DNA of 64,000 nucleotides from VXYL01 sp965116935 (GTDB lineage Bacteria > Pseudomonadota > Gammaproteobacteria > Pseudomonadales > Azotimanducaceae). The stretch covers positions 1,178,001 through 1,242,000 of the forward strand of contig OZ220737.1 of NCBI GenBank assembly GCA_965116935.1. The letters are read 5' to 3'. Each line of letters begins with the position of its first letter. The first letter of the stretch is position 1. Below, piece after piece: positions 16,301-23,912 of this stretch. A program made the translations under genes and the position numbers. The notes beneath the pieces were generated by a model, which made no database searches, had not been told where the DNA came from, and saw nothing but the letters and a program-made list of their open reading frames with translations.

Positions 16301-16361
16301 CCGCTCCCACAGGCAGGACAAAGGCAGAGCGACAGGCGCGTGAAAAAGCTGCAAGGCGCAT
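13353..16361 (-). CDS. TonB-dependent outer-membrane receptor (large)
   Basis: 1002 residues from the ATG at 16361, which opens a signal peptide (MRLAAFSRACRSAF to LPSFA) and has GAGGGG upstream; the frame is open 106 codons earlier but that part is not protein-like. A TonB box-like EVEEVVVTGTRIRDRN and plug domain follow (VLLNGQRLAPGTTGGGNCADLN; GGASSVYGSDAVAGVVNFIL). The long barrel ends in FLNVGVDF, with terminal Phe. Plugs of this kind occur in large receptors for oligosaccharides, peptides or other bulky substrates in proteobacteria rich in such receptors; the ligand is unknown. A partial near-identical copy lies at 9754-10165 and 11304-11360. Confidence 0.9.
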   Translation of the reverse strand: MRLAAFSRACRSAFVLPVGAACLVSLPSFAQDLAAQEGASEVEEVVVTGTRIRDRNVFSSSQITTVDSDDIADRGITRVEDYLNDLPQVSPGQAITASNGASGTATVNLRNLGCARTLVLLNGQRLAPGTTGGGNCADLNSIPSLLLERVEVLTGGASSVYGSDAVAGVVNFILDDEFEGFKASVTHSFYQHTNDNGEFRDLVQSFGYAQAPGDVTTGETNKVSVAFGGSVFEDRGHITAFMERTDTSPILQGDYDVSACALTRGKSACGGSSTIPPGRWADFGRYGAAGFVNKDPDITRLDLKVEGNEFVPRAGQTFNYNPTNFFQRPDERLNVGFFGKFEISEYAEAYANIRSMSSESNAQIAYSGTFGNITSIPCYNPLLSKQQYDVVCGDWEGMGGDHAPNFASAAEALAYISSLDIAVGAEEIIDYRAPLYSLKRNVEGGPRQNITGYDNVVQVYGLRGDLSPTWSYDISYQLSEVEYSSEYRNDLSVVAITRAIDVINVGGVPTCVSVLNGADGACIPYNLFQGGMPGDAGIQGVIDGGAALQQYIANSTFVNGTGEQEILQAVVSGQTGIVIPGAPSAISAAFGLEMRDVSTSFRPDRPSRTGDRSGSGGATLPLSGGYDVSEYFVELGVPVLNTLSADVGYRFADYATGAETNTYKVGAFWQATEAVALRASFQSAVRHASLWELFRATGFNLVDLADDPCGLSMSATQAQCANTGLAANLYGTDLKSPADQYNILQGGNPQVAPEEAESTTIGAVITPWFLPELVLTVDYFDIQVEEGIGSIPAATALSKCLETGIGAFCNLINRHPVNGSLWLTGGYISAQTTNLSQEDVQGVDIIFDYGFDTPFGPLSLEGVTTFLMTSDLIELPGEDALECAGVWGAACGKNPQPEWSGNYKATLLTEYDLRIALGLRYLGATDDLNSNNIDFDAETYWDLTLEWTPVGNYSATLGITNLFDADPQVSSDAGTAPGNGNTFPAFFDALGRYVFLNVGVDF

Positions 16362-16509
16362 TGGCGTACCCCTCGTTGGGAATCTGGTGTGATTTGGACA
16401 CGCCCCCGACGAGGGGCGGCGCACCTTAAGCGCGGGTTGTGACGGGCGCAACTCGCTCTCGTGCAGCGGCGATCGAGGGCGTGTCCCCCAAAACGTGCGG
16501 ACAGGCAGG

Positions 16510-17087
16510 TTAGTTCGCGGACCGCTGTACGGCTGCCATGAACGCAGAGTCAATTGGAAGACGGTTGTCCGCAGCAGACCAAAGGACGTCCGCGTAGGCA
16601 TCTGACGGACCATGCACATGCCAGACGACGATCCCCTCCTCCTGGGCGAGTTCAATCGCCGGAAGCAGGTCGCCATCACCGGACAGGATGGCAGCGTGCG
16701 TGATCATGTGCTTCAGTGACAGCGTCGCAATGTCGAGTCCGATCATCAGATCGACGCCCTTTTGGTGGAAGGTCGGTTGGCCAGCGGGAGGCTCGCGCCG
16801 AACCGTACGCCCCGCACGCACCTTGAACTTGGGCAATCTCCCAAGCGCCGCGAAGAAGCTGCGCCGTTTTCCGAAGCGGTCGGTCTCCTCGCGGGTAGGT
16901 GGGTTCCCCTGATAGGGAAGTGCGTCGTAGAAATACGTCCGCAAGCGGAGCAGGTACCGCCCTCAACCTGCGCGATTTGGTCGGAGATGTGGTCTCCGAG
17001 CTTCTCGAAGTCCACCCATGTGCGAAAGCGATGTTCCGCAAGCTTGCCCATATAGGCACCGTCGATAAAGATGGCGAGATTGGCCAT
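16510..17087 (-). pseudogene. NYN-domain (LabA/DUF88-like) RNase gene, frameshifted
   Basis: Two overlapping frames together encode one NYN protein. The first (ATG 17087, MANLAIFIDGAYMGKLAEH, with the first PIN/NYN Asp in FIDGAY) runs to about 16970. The second continues with RTYFYDALPYQGNPPTREE, RREPPAGQPTFHQKGVDLMIGLDIA, and HAAILSGDGDLLPAIELAQE. A one-base indel in the region 16950-16975 would join them into about 192 residues, the usual size. NYN proteins are Mg-dependent RNases with a PIN-like fold. It may be a broken gene, a sequencing error, or less likely programmed frameshifting. A hairpin lies just upstream. Confidence 0.7.
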
Positions 17088-17108
17088 ACGAAGTCCCCAT
17101 AAAGTAAA

Positions 17109-17142
17109 AGGGGCAAGGGCCGCCGCAGCGACCGTTGCCCCT
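17109..17142. promoter_or_regulatory. Hairpin in the 5' region of the NYN gene
   Basis: Arms AGGGGCAA and TTGCCCCT with an 18-base interior that itself is G+C-rich. On the minus strand it is followed by TTTTACTTTAT and then, about 20 bases on, by the NYN start codon. The arm plus T-rich tail could form a terminator or attenuator controlling that gene. Confidence 0.5.
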
Positions 17143-17260
17143 CAACATTGGTAACCTGACATGCCACGAGGTGGGACGCCAGGGGGTATTTGGGCGGATC
17201 AAAGCACGGTTGGCCCGGCAAGTCAACGCAGGCACGACCCAAGGGGGCGAAACCCGACGC

Positions 17261-20218
17261 CTACCGCGCCAATACCGGCGCCAGAAAGCGGCCCGTGTGG
17301 GAGGTTGGGTCTGCGGCGATGTCCTCCGGCGTGCCCACCGCCACGATTTCGCCGCCGCCGGCGCCGCCTTCTGGGCCTAGGTCGATGATCCAGTCGGCGG
17401 TTTTCACAACGTCTAGGTTGTGTTCGATGACCACCACGGTGTTGCCTTGGTCGCGCAGACGATGGAGCACGCGCAGGAGTTGCTGGATGTCCTGGAAGTG
17501 CAGGCCCGTGGTGGGCTCGTCGAGGATGTAGAGGGTCTTGCCGGTGTCGCGCTTGGAGAGCTCGCGCGAGAGCTTCACCCGCTGCGCCTCGCCGCCCGAG
17601 AGCGTGGTGGCGCTCTGGCCCAGGCGAACGTACGAAAGCCCCACGTCCACCAGGGTTTGCAGCTTGCGCTTCAGCATCGGCACGGCGTCGAAGAACTCGT
17701 GGGCTTCCTCGATGGTCATGTCGAGCACTTCGTGGATGTTTTTGCCCTTGTAGCGCACCTCCAGCGTCTCGCGGTTGTAGCGCTTGCCCCGGCAGACATC
17801 GCACGGCACGTAGATGTCCGGCAGGAAGTGCATCTCCACCTTGATGACGCCATCGCCCTGACACGCCTCGCAGCGCCCGCCGCGCACGTTGAAGCTGAAT
17901 CGGCCAGGCTTGTAGCCTCGCGCCCGGCTTTCCTGCGTTTGCGCGAACAGTTCGCGGATGGGGGTGAAGAGGCCCGTGTAAGTTGCCGGGTTCGAGCGGG
18001 GGGTGCGGCCGATGGGGCTCTGGTCGATGTCCACCACCTTGTCGAGTTGGTCGAGCCCTTCCACATCTTCGTGCGCCTGCGGCGTGAGCGTGATGGCGCC
18101 GTTCAGCATCCGCGCTGCCAGCGGATAGAGCGTGTGGTTGATGAGGGTGGACTTGCCGGAGCCGGAGACGCCAGTGACGCAGGTCATGAGCCCCAAGGGG
18201 ATGTCGGCGGTGATGCCTTTGAGGTTGTTGCCTTGGGCCTTGACGAGGCGCACCACCTTGTCGGCGTTCACCCGGCGGCGGGTCTGGGGGATGCGGATGG
18301 CCTTGCGGCCAGCGAGGAAGTCGCCCGTGACCGATGCGTCGTTGGCGACGATGTCGGCAAGGTTGCCGGAGGCGACGATTTCGCCGCCGTGCACGCCAGC
18401 GCCAGGGCCAATGTCGAGAATGTGATCGGCCGCACGGATGGCCTCTTCGTCATGCTCCACCACCAGCACGGTGTTGCCGAGGTCCCTCAGGTGCGTGAGC
18501 GTCCGCAACAGCCGTTCGTTGTCGCGCTGGTGCAGGCCGATGGAGGGCTCGTCCAAGATGTACATGACGCCGACGAGACCCGCGCCGATCTGGCTTGCGA
18601 GGCGGATGCGCTGTGCTTCGCCGCCGGAGAGGGTCTCGGCGCTGCGGTCGAGGGTGAGGTAGTTCAGCCCCACGTCCACGAGGAAGCGCAGGCGGGCCTG
18701 GATTTCCTTGAGTATCTTCTCGGCGATGGCGCCACGGCGGCCGCTGAGCTCAAGCCCAAGGAAGTAATCGAGCGCTGCCTCCACCGAGCTCGTGTTGATC
18801 TCCGGCAGCGTGGTCTCGTCGATGAAAACGTGCCGAGCGTCTTGCTTGAGCCGCGTGCCGGCGCACGCCGGACAGGCGCGCACCGTCAGGTACTTCTGCA
18901 AATGCTCGCGCACGCCGCTCGAACTCGTCTCGCGAAAGCGCCTCTCCATGTTGGGGATGACGCCCTCGAAGTGATGGCGGCGGGTGATGCGATCGCCGCG
19001 GTCGTTGACATAGCTGAAGTCGATGCGTTCGCCCTTGGAGCCGAACAGCACTGCATCGCGCTGCTTCTTGGTGAGCTTGCCGAAGGGTTTTTCGACATCG
19101 AAGCCGTAGTGCCGAGCAAGGGACGTGAGCAAGTGGAAGTAATAGACGTTGCGCCGGTCCCAGCCGCGCACCGCGCCTTCCGCGAGCGTCAGTGTGGGGT
19201 CGGTCACCACGAGGTCGGGATCGAAGAACTGCTTGACGCCCAGGCCGTCGCAATCCGGGCAGGCGCCAGCGGGATTGTTGAAGGAGAACATGCGCGGTTC
19301 CAGCTCGCTGATGCTGTAGCCGCAGGTCGGGCAGGCGAAGCGGGCACTGAAGACGAGATCGTCCGCATCCTCGTCGTCCACGAGGCTCACCACCGCCACG
19401 TCTTCGCCCAAGGTGAGGGCGGTTTCGAACGACTCCGCGAGACGCTGCTGGACGTCGGGGCGCACCCGCAGGCGGTCCACCACCGCCTCGATGGTGTGCT
19501 TCTTGTTCTTGTCGAGGGCAGGAGGATGGTCAAGACCAGTGACGATGCCGTCGATTCGGGCGCGGATGAAGCCGTCCGCCACGAGTTCGGAGAAGACGAG
19601 CTGGTGCTCGCCCTTGCGCTCCTGGACCACGGGCGCCAGCACCATGATGCGGGAGCCTTCCGGCAGCGCGAGCGCTTGATCCACCATCTCGCTGACGGTC
19701 TGCGCTGCGAGCGGAAGGCCGTGTTCGGGGCAGCGCGGCTCGCCCACTCGGGCGTAGAGCAGGCGCAGGTAGTCGTGGATCTCGGTGATGGTGCCGACGG
19801 TGGAACGCGGGTTGTGGGAGGTGGACTTCTGCTCGATGGAGATGGCCGGAGACAGTCCCTCGATGTGATCGACGTCCGGCTTCTCCATCATCGACAGGAA
19901 CTGCCGGGCGTAGGCGGAAAGCGATTCGACGTAGCGCCGCTGGCCCTCGGCATAGAGGGTGTCGAAGGCGAGGGACGACTTGCCGGAACCGGAAAGACCC
20001 GTTACCACGACGAGGCGGTCGCGCGGGATGTCGACATCGATGTTCTTGAGGTTGTGCGTGCGGGCGCCGCGCACGGAAATGGCGGCTGTGCCAAGGGCAT
20101 CGGCTAGCGGCGGCTCTGTTGCCGTGCTTCCATTGGCCGTTGCATCGACGGATTCCGTTTGGGTTGGCGCCGGCGAGTTCCCGGCAGCGGGTTTCCTGAC
20201 TCTCTCAACGACCGCCAT
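17261..20218 (-). CDS. uvrA: UvrA, excinuclease ABC subunit A
   Basis: 985 residues. UvrA dimers scan DNA for bulky lesions and load UvrB, the first step of nucleotide excision repair. Both ABC modules are present: Walker A GLSGSGKSS near residues 74-82 and GVSGSGKST near 682-690, with signature LSGGEAQR repeated in each half. Two zinc fingers are seen (CPTCGYSI with CPDCDGLG, and CEACQGDG with CDVCRGKR). The family is usually near 940 residues; the extra ~45 are a Ser/Thr/Ala-rich N-terminal tail before ISVRGARTHNLKNI, so a later start is possible. No LexA-type box was seen upstream. The uvrA-ssb divergent neighbourhood is typical of gammaproteobacteria, here interrupted by a toxin-antitoxin pair. 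Confidence 0.97.
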   Translation of the reverse strand: MAVVERVRKPAAGNSPAPTQTESVDATANGSTATEPPLADALGTAAISVRGARTHNLKNIDVDIPRDRLVVVTGLSGSGKSSLAFDTLYAEGQRRYVESLSAYARQFLSMMEKPDVDHIEGLSPAISIEQKSTSHNPRSTVGTITEIHDYLRLLYARVGEPRCPEHGLPLAAQTVSEMVDQALALPEGSRIMVLAPVVQERKGEHQLVFSELVADGFIRARIDGIVTGLDHPPALDKNKKHTIEAVVDRLRVRPDVQQRLAESFETALTLGEDVAVVSLVDDEDADDLVFSARFACPTCGYSISELEPRMFSFNNPAGACPDCDGLGVKQFFDPDLVVTDPTLTLAEGAVRGWDRRNVYYFHLLTSLARHYGFDVEKPFGKLTKKQRDAVLFGSKGERIDFSYVNDRGDRITRRHHFEGVIPNMERRFRETSSSGVREHLQKYLTVRACPACAGTRLKQDARHVFIDETTLPEINTSSVEAALDYFLGLELSGRRGAIAEKILKEIQARLRFLVDVGLNYLTLDRSAETLSGGEAQRIRLASQIGAGLVGVMYILDEPSIGLHQRDNERLLRTLTHLRDLGNTVLVVEHDEEAIRAADHILDIGPGAGVHGGEIVASGNLADIVANDASVTGDFLAGRKAIRIPQTRRRVNADKVVRLVKAQGNNLKGITADIPLGLMTCVTGVSGSGKSTLINHTLYPLAARMLNGAITLTPQAHEDVEGLDQLDKVVDIDQSPIGRTPRSNPATYTGLFTPIRELFAQTQESRARGYKPGRFSFNVRGGRCEACQGDGVIKVEMHFLPDIYVPCDVCRGKRYNRETLEVRYKGKNIHEVLDMTIEEAHEFFDAVPMLKRKLQTLVDVGLSYVRLGQSATTLSGGEAQRVKLSRELSKRDTGKTLYILDEPTTGLHFQDIQQLLRVLHRLRDQGNTVVVIEHNLDVVKTADWIIDLGPEGGAGGGEIVAVGTPEDIAADPTSHTGRFLAPVLAR

Positions 20219-20436
20219 CGCTTCTCATGTGCCGCGAAAACGCCTTCCTGAAGGCCTCGCGAACGGTCCGCTCCTCGCCGATTGCCAAACAGTCAAAACT
20301 ACGCTGATGGCGTCGCAACGGCAACCGTGATTTTCGGAAAACGCCGGGAAACGGGGCGCGATGGCTTGCTCGGGTTGGAGCTCGGCAAGGTGGGCCTTGT
20401 GCTGACACCCATAGGTCCCGTCTCGCGGGTTGGCAA

Positions 20437-20721
20437 TCAGATGGCAAGCTGCGCGTGGGTGCCGAGCCGGATCAACTCGAGGATGTCATCGTCGCGCTTG
20501 CGGTACACCAGCACGAGGTCGGGCCGCAGGTGGCAGTCGCGGCAGTCGCCATACTGGCCCTTCATGGGATGGTCCACGTAGCGGGGCGGGAGAGGGACGT
20601 CGGCGACGAGGAGTTCGAGGGTTTCGAGCAGGGTGGCATCCAAGTGACCGCCGTGCATACCCCGCTTCGCACGCTTGAAGTCGCGCCGGAACTGCGCGGT
20701 CCGCTTGACCTTGCGCGCCAA
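20437..20721 (-). CDS. YafQ-type RelE-family mRNA interferase toxin
   Basis: 94 residues. The sequence matches YafQ: basic N-terminus RTAQFRRDFKRAKRG, then YVDHPMKGQYGDCRDCHLRPDLVLVYRKRDD, ending LIRLGTHAQL. The conserved His and Asp residues of YafQ (H and D in the GDCRDCHLRPD segment, H in GTHAQL) are present. YafQ cleaves mRNA on the ribosome. It follows the antitoxin gene by 20 bases in the same orientation. The module lies between uvrA and ssb. Confidence 0.88.
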   Translation of the reverse strand: MARKVKRTAQFRRDFKRAKRGMHGGHLDATLLETLELLVADVPLPPRYVDHPMKGQYGDCRDCHLRPDLVLVYRKRDDDILELIRLGTHAQLAI

Positions 20722-20741
20722 GGAGAGTCGCCCGGCGGTCG

Positions 20742-20999
20742 TCAGCCGTCGCGGTTGAGTTCGGCCAGCGCTTCGGCCGGCGTGCCGAGCGCGACGACCT
20801 CGCCGCGCCGCGCGGCCTCGATGGCCTCGACGGTTGTGGCGTTGGGCACCAGCGCCCCGAAGTCCGGCCCGCAGCCGGCAGCCGCCTGTTCGAGGACGAT
20901 GCGCATGGTCTCGTCGATGGTGAGGCCCTGCTCGGCGAGCTGGCGCGCGGCCTCGTCCCTGACTGCCCGTTCGACGTCCACGCGCACCGTAACCTTCAT
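20742..20999 (-). CDS. RelB/DinJ-family antitoxin
   Basis: 85 residues from the ATG at 20999, which has AGGGAG four bases upstream; an earlier ATG six codons before is less well placed. The N-terminus MKVTVRVDVERAVRDEAARQ and LTIDETMRIVLEQAA form the ribbon-helix-helix DNA-binding domain typical of DinJ/RelB. The tail (EAIEAARRGEVVALGTPAEALAELN) wraps and blocks the YafQ-like toxin. It is the first gene of the pair and presumably represses their shared promoter. Confidence 0.88.
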   Translation of the reverse strand: MKVTVRVDVERAVRDEAARQLAEQGLTIDETMRIVLEQAAAGCGPDFGALVPNATTVEAIEAARRGEVVALGTPAEALAELNRDG

Positions 21000-21141
21000 C
21001 TGACTCCCTGCGACCATGCCGCTAAATGCAACGCCCCGTATGAGGGCAAGCCAATTCTACCGTGGCTGCGATGTGGTGGACCACAGTCTTGGCGAAGAGG
21101 CTGATAGACTGCGGTCAGTCGAAAATCATGGAACGAAAGCG

Positions 21142-21624
21142 ATGGCCCGAGGCATCAACAAGGTCATTCTCATTGGCAATCTCGGGCGTGATCCCGAGAC
21201 TCGCTACACCCAATCCCAAACACCGGTCACGACGCTTAGCGTCGCAACGAGCGAAAGCTGGACGGACCGCAACACCAACGAGCGTCAGGAACGCACCGAG
21301 TGGCACCGAGTCGTTTGCTGGCGTCGCCTGGCGGAAATCGCCGGCGAGTACCTCCGCAAGGGCTCGAAGGTGTACATCGAAGGCAGCCTGCAAACGCGCT
21401 CCTGGGAAGGTCAGGACGGCCAGACCCGATACACGACAGAAATCGTCGCACGCGACATGCAGATGCTCGACAGCCGCGGCGCGATGGCTGGTGGTGGCGG
21501 CATGGATGACGGCTACCGAGCGCCGCCGTCGAGTGCAAACCGCCCGCCAGCGCGACCGGCGCCCGCTCCGGCGCCAGCGCCAGCGGACGACCTCGACGAT
21601 CTCGAGGACGACATTCCGTTCTAG
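21142..21624 (+). CDS. ssb: Single-stranded DNA-binding protein SSB
   Basis: 160 residues. The N-terminal OB fold is clear (INKVILIGNLGRDPETRY; TEWHRVVCWRRLAEIAGEYL; KVYIEGSLQTRSWEGQDG), followed by a Pro/Ala-rich linker and the acidic protein-interaction tip DDDIPF. SSB binds single-stranded DNA as a tetramer and recruits repair and replication enzymes through that tip. The frame is open 42 codons upstream, but the SSB fold begins at the ATG at 21142. A strong hairpin overlaps the stop codon. Confidence 0.97.
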   Translation: MARGINKVILIGNLGRDPETRYTQSQTPVTTLSVATSESWTDRNTNERQERTEWHRVVCWRRLAEIAGEYLRKGSKVYIEGSLQTRSWEGQDGQTRYTTEIVARDMQMLDSRGAMAGGGGMDDGYRAPPSSANRPPARPAPAPAPAPADDLDDLEDDIPF

Positions 21625-21658
21625 GAGGCTGCGCCGTAGCAAACGGCGCACCTCCTAG
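21621..21658 (+). terminator. Hairpin at the ssb stop codon
   Basis: Outer arms CTAGGAGG and CCTCCTAG with inner arms GCGCCG and CGGCGC. The stem begins on the stop codon of ssb. No run of T follows, so it may act as a processing or Rho-blocking hairpin rather than a classical intrinsic terminator. Confidence 0.55.
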
Positions 21659-21680
21659 CCGGAGTGGTGAGCGGATGCGA

Positions 21681-21741
21681 GCCGGAAGGCCAGCAGTTCG
21701 CGCAGCGAACTGCCGACGCGCCCGCTAGGGCGCGCTAGCGG
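21681..21741. repeat. Double-hairpin repeat, copy 1
   Basis: Two adjacent palindromes: CAGTTCGCGCAGCGAACTG and GCGCCCGCTAGGGCGC. The same pair recurs at 25983-26035, 27328-27374 (inverted) and 41338-41392. It lies between ssb and the LON-domain gene. A BIME/REP-like element. Confidence 0.75.
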
Positions 21742-21770
21742 GCTGTCGGACTTCGGACGCACGACCGCAC

Positions 21771-22376
21771 ATGACGGATCGGCAGGAAATCCCGTTGTTC
21801 CCGCTCGGCGCCGTGCTTTTCAACGGCGGCCGGCTGCCGCTCAAGATCTTCGAGCCGCGCTATCTCGACCTCGTCAGCCGCTGCATGAAGGACGGCAGCG
21901 GCTTCGGCGTCGTGCTCATTCGCCAAGGCAGCGACGTCCACAAGGCCGACCAAGCCGTGCCGACCATCTTCAACATCGGCACGCTGGCGAAGATCGTGGA
22001 CTTCGATCCCCTCGCTGGCGGGCGGCTCGGCATCGTCTGCGCTGGTGAGGGGAAGTTCCGCATCCACCGTTCCTGGATGGCGGACGACCACCTAACCATG
22101 GCGGAGGTGGAGTTCCTGCCGGAGGAGACGGCGAGCCCGGTGGGCGAGGAGTTCGCCCCGCTCGTGGATGCCTTGAAGGAGATCGCCAAACACCCGATGG
22201 TGGAAAAGCTCGGCATCGTCGTGGACTACGACGACGCTCGGTCGGTGGGCTGGCGCCTCGCCGAACTCCTGCCGGTGTCGCCGGAGATCAAGCAGGGCCT
22301 GCTGCAGATGCACATGCCGAGGGAGCGTCTCGCCGAGATTCGCCGTTTGCTAGGCAATCTCGGCAAGTCCGGCTAG
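21771..22376 (+). CDS. LON substrate-binding (N-terminal) domain protein
   Basis: 201 residues. The opening QEIPLFPLGAVLFNGGRLPLKIFEPRYLDLVS is the classic start of the Lon N-terminal domain, followed by GFGVVLIRQG and a helical end (LLPVSPEIKQGLLQMHMPRERLAEIRRLL). There is no ATPase or Ser-Lys peptidase part, so this is the stand-alone form. Its role is unclear; such proteins may present substrates or be a remnant of Lon. It ends 38 bases before nadD and is likely co-transcribed with it. Confidence 0.88.
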   Translation: MTDRQEIPLFPLGAVLFNGGRLPLKIFEPRYLDLVSRCMKDGSGFGVVLIRQGSDVHKADQAVPTIFNIGTLAKIVDFDPLAGGRLGIVCAGEGKFRIHRSWMADDHLTMAEVEFLPEETASPVGEEFAPLVDALKEIAKHPMVEKLGIVVDYDDARSVGWRLAELLPVSPEIKQGLLQMHMPRERLAEIRRLLGNLGKSG

Positions 22377-22414
22377 GTCCGGGCGTACGCGGCAACGCGC
22401 CATTCCACGTCGCA

Positions 22415-23041
22415 ATGCAGGCGATACTCGGCGGCACCTTCGATCCCGTGCATCGCGGCCACCTGCACATCGCCCAGGCGGGGCGCGATCTGCTCGACGT
22501 GGAGTCGGTCACCCTCATGCTGTCGGCACGACCTTGGCATCGTGCCACTCCAGAGGCAGCGGCGGAGCACCGCTGGAACATGCTGTGCCTTGCGGCGCAG
22601 TCGGCACCGGGCCTGGTTGCGTCCGACATCGAAGCAAAGCGGCCTGGCCCTTCGTACACGGCGGACACCCTGCGGGAACTGCGCCGCCGCGTCGGCAGCA
22701 ACGAACCGTTGGTGTGGCTCATCGGCGAGGACGCAGTGACGCTGCTGTCGTCATGGCGGCACCACGATGCGTTGCCGGGGCTATGTCATTTGTTGGTGTT
22801 CGCGCGAGAGGGCAGGCCGCACCGCGTCCCCGACGGGTTTCGGCTTGCGGAACGCCCGCGGGAACTGTCGGAACTGCCGGCCGGCAGCGTGCATTTTGCC
22901 GACACGCCGCCGATGGCCGTGTCGAGCACCGAAGTGCGCCACGCCATCGCGACGGAAAACGACGCTAGCGCATTGCTACCTGCCGCCGTGTGGGCATATA
23001 TTAGGCGGCATGGACTCTACGCAGGCGTCGGCAGAGCTTAG
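22415..23041 (+). CDS. nadD: NadD, nicotinate-nucleotide adenylyltransferase
   Basis: 208 residues. It converts nicotinate mononucleotide plus ATP to deamido-NAD, the penultimate step of NAD synthesis. The nucleotidyl-transfer motif GGTFDPVHRGHL is at residues 6-17 and the second motif SSTEVRHAI is near residue 170. It opens a tight run of genes: rsfS begins inside its 3' end. In many gammaproteobacteria holA precedes nadD; here a LON-domain gene does. Confidence 0.95.
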   Translation: MQAILGGTFDPVHRGHLHIAQAGRDLLDVESVTLMLSARPWHRATPEAAAEHRWNMLCLAAQSAPGLVASDIEAKRPGPSYTADTLRELRRRVGSNEPLVWLIGEDAVTLLSSWRHHDALPGLCHLLVFAREGRPHRVPDGFRLAERPRELSELPAGSVHFADTPPMAVSSTEVRHAIATENDASALLPAAVWAYIRRHGLYAGVGRA

Positions 23042-23402
23042 AGAACTGGTGCTAGACGCCGCCCACGACCTCAAGGCGGTGGATGTCGTCGCCTTGGAAG
23101 TGTCCGACATGACCGACATCACCGACACGATGATCGTCGCCGGCGGCACGTCCGATCGCCACGTCAAGGCGATCGTCGACAACGTGCTCGCCGTGCTCAA
23201 GGGCGCCGGCAAGGAAGTGCTAGGTGTCGAAGGCCGCGATGTTGGTGGGTGGGTGCTGCTCGACCTTGGCGATGTCGTGCTGCACGTCATGCGCGCCGAA
23301 GCGCGCAGCTTCTACGATCTCGAACGGCTCTGGGAGAACCTCAACGCAACGATGGACGCTCCAGCCACAACCGCAAGCAACGATGGACGCGAAACCGCCT
23401 AG
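23010..23402 (+). CDS. rsfS: RsfS, ribosomal silencing factor
   Basis: 130 residues. It binds ribosomal protein uL14 on the 50S subunit and blocks subunit joining in starvation. The RsfS/Iojap fold is seen in LVLDAAHDLKAVDVVALEVSD, TDTMIVAGGTSDRHVKAIVDNV, and GWVLLDLGDVVLHVM...RSFYDLERLW. The ATG at 23010 lies 32 bases inside the nadD gene, which fits coupled translation. The frame is open further upstream but that is the nadD shadow. Confidence 0.93.
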   Translation: MDSTQASAELRELVLDAAHDLKAVDVVALEVSDMTDITDTMIVAGGTSDRHVKAIVDNVLAVLKGAGKEVLGVEGRDVGGWVLLDLGDVVLHVMRAEARSFYDLERLWENLNATMDAPATTASNDGRETA

Positions 23403-23444
23403 CCCGCATTTCTCACCGGCCCTCGTAGCGAGGGCGCCCCGGCG

Positions 23445-23912
23445 GTGAAGGCGCGGCTGGTGGCGGTTGGCAAGGCGCCGGCCTGGGTGGACGAGGGATT
23501 CTCGGAGTATGCGTCTCGGCTGCCGCGAGATTGCTCTATGGAACTCAAGGTGGTGGCACCAAGGCGCAATCAGTCGGATGAGCAGCGTTTGCTCGCGGAA
23601 GTGCGACGAGACGAAACGGCCATCGTCTTCGACGCCCGCGGCAAGAGTCTCACCAGCGCGCAACTCGCCGAAGCGCTTGCCGACTGGCGCATGGCTGGCC
23701 GCAACCTCGCGCTGCTTGTGGGCGGCGCGGACGGCTTCGGGGCGGAGGCGTGGCGACGCGCACACCAGGTCATCTCCCTTTCCCGCCTGACATTCCCGCA
23801 CCAACTGACGCGTGTGATCGTCGCCGAGCAGTTCTACCGCGCTTGGACGATCCTCGCCGGGCATCCCTACCACCGCGCCTCCCAAGCCGGAGGTCATGCA
23901 GATGGCCGTTAA
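23445..23912 (+). CDS. rlmH: RlmH, 23S rRNA pseudouridine-1915 N3-methyltransferase
   Basis: 155 residues from a GTG start. SPOUT-family methyltransferase that modifies helix 69 of 23S rRNA. The knot motifs LALLVGGADGFG and ISLSRLTFPHQLTRVIVAEQFYRAW are present, and HPYHR near the end is the conserved substrate-side motif. The protein is normally cut off just after HPYHR; here about ten further residues overlap the start of mrdA. The rsfS-rlmH-mrdA order is standard. Confidence 0.95.
   Translation: MKARLVAVGKAPAWVDEGFSEYASRLPRDCSMELKVVAPRRNQSDEQRLLAEVRRDETAIVFDARGKSLTSAQLAEALADWRMAGRNLALLVGGADGFGAEAWRRAHQVISLSRLTFPHQLTRVIVAEQFYRAWTILAGHPYHRASQAGGHADGR

Noticed and set aside
16950..16975. CSACGR as a zinc-ribbon in the first NYN frame
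   Set aside because: It appears only after the frameshift, in the wrong register; the conserved NYN sequence continues in the other frame.
17420..20107. Very long open frame (895 codons) on the plus strand opposite uvrA
   Set aside because: It is the antisense shadow of uvrA in GC-rich DNA; the product is low-complexity and has no domain.
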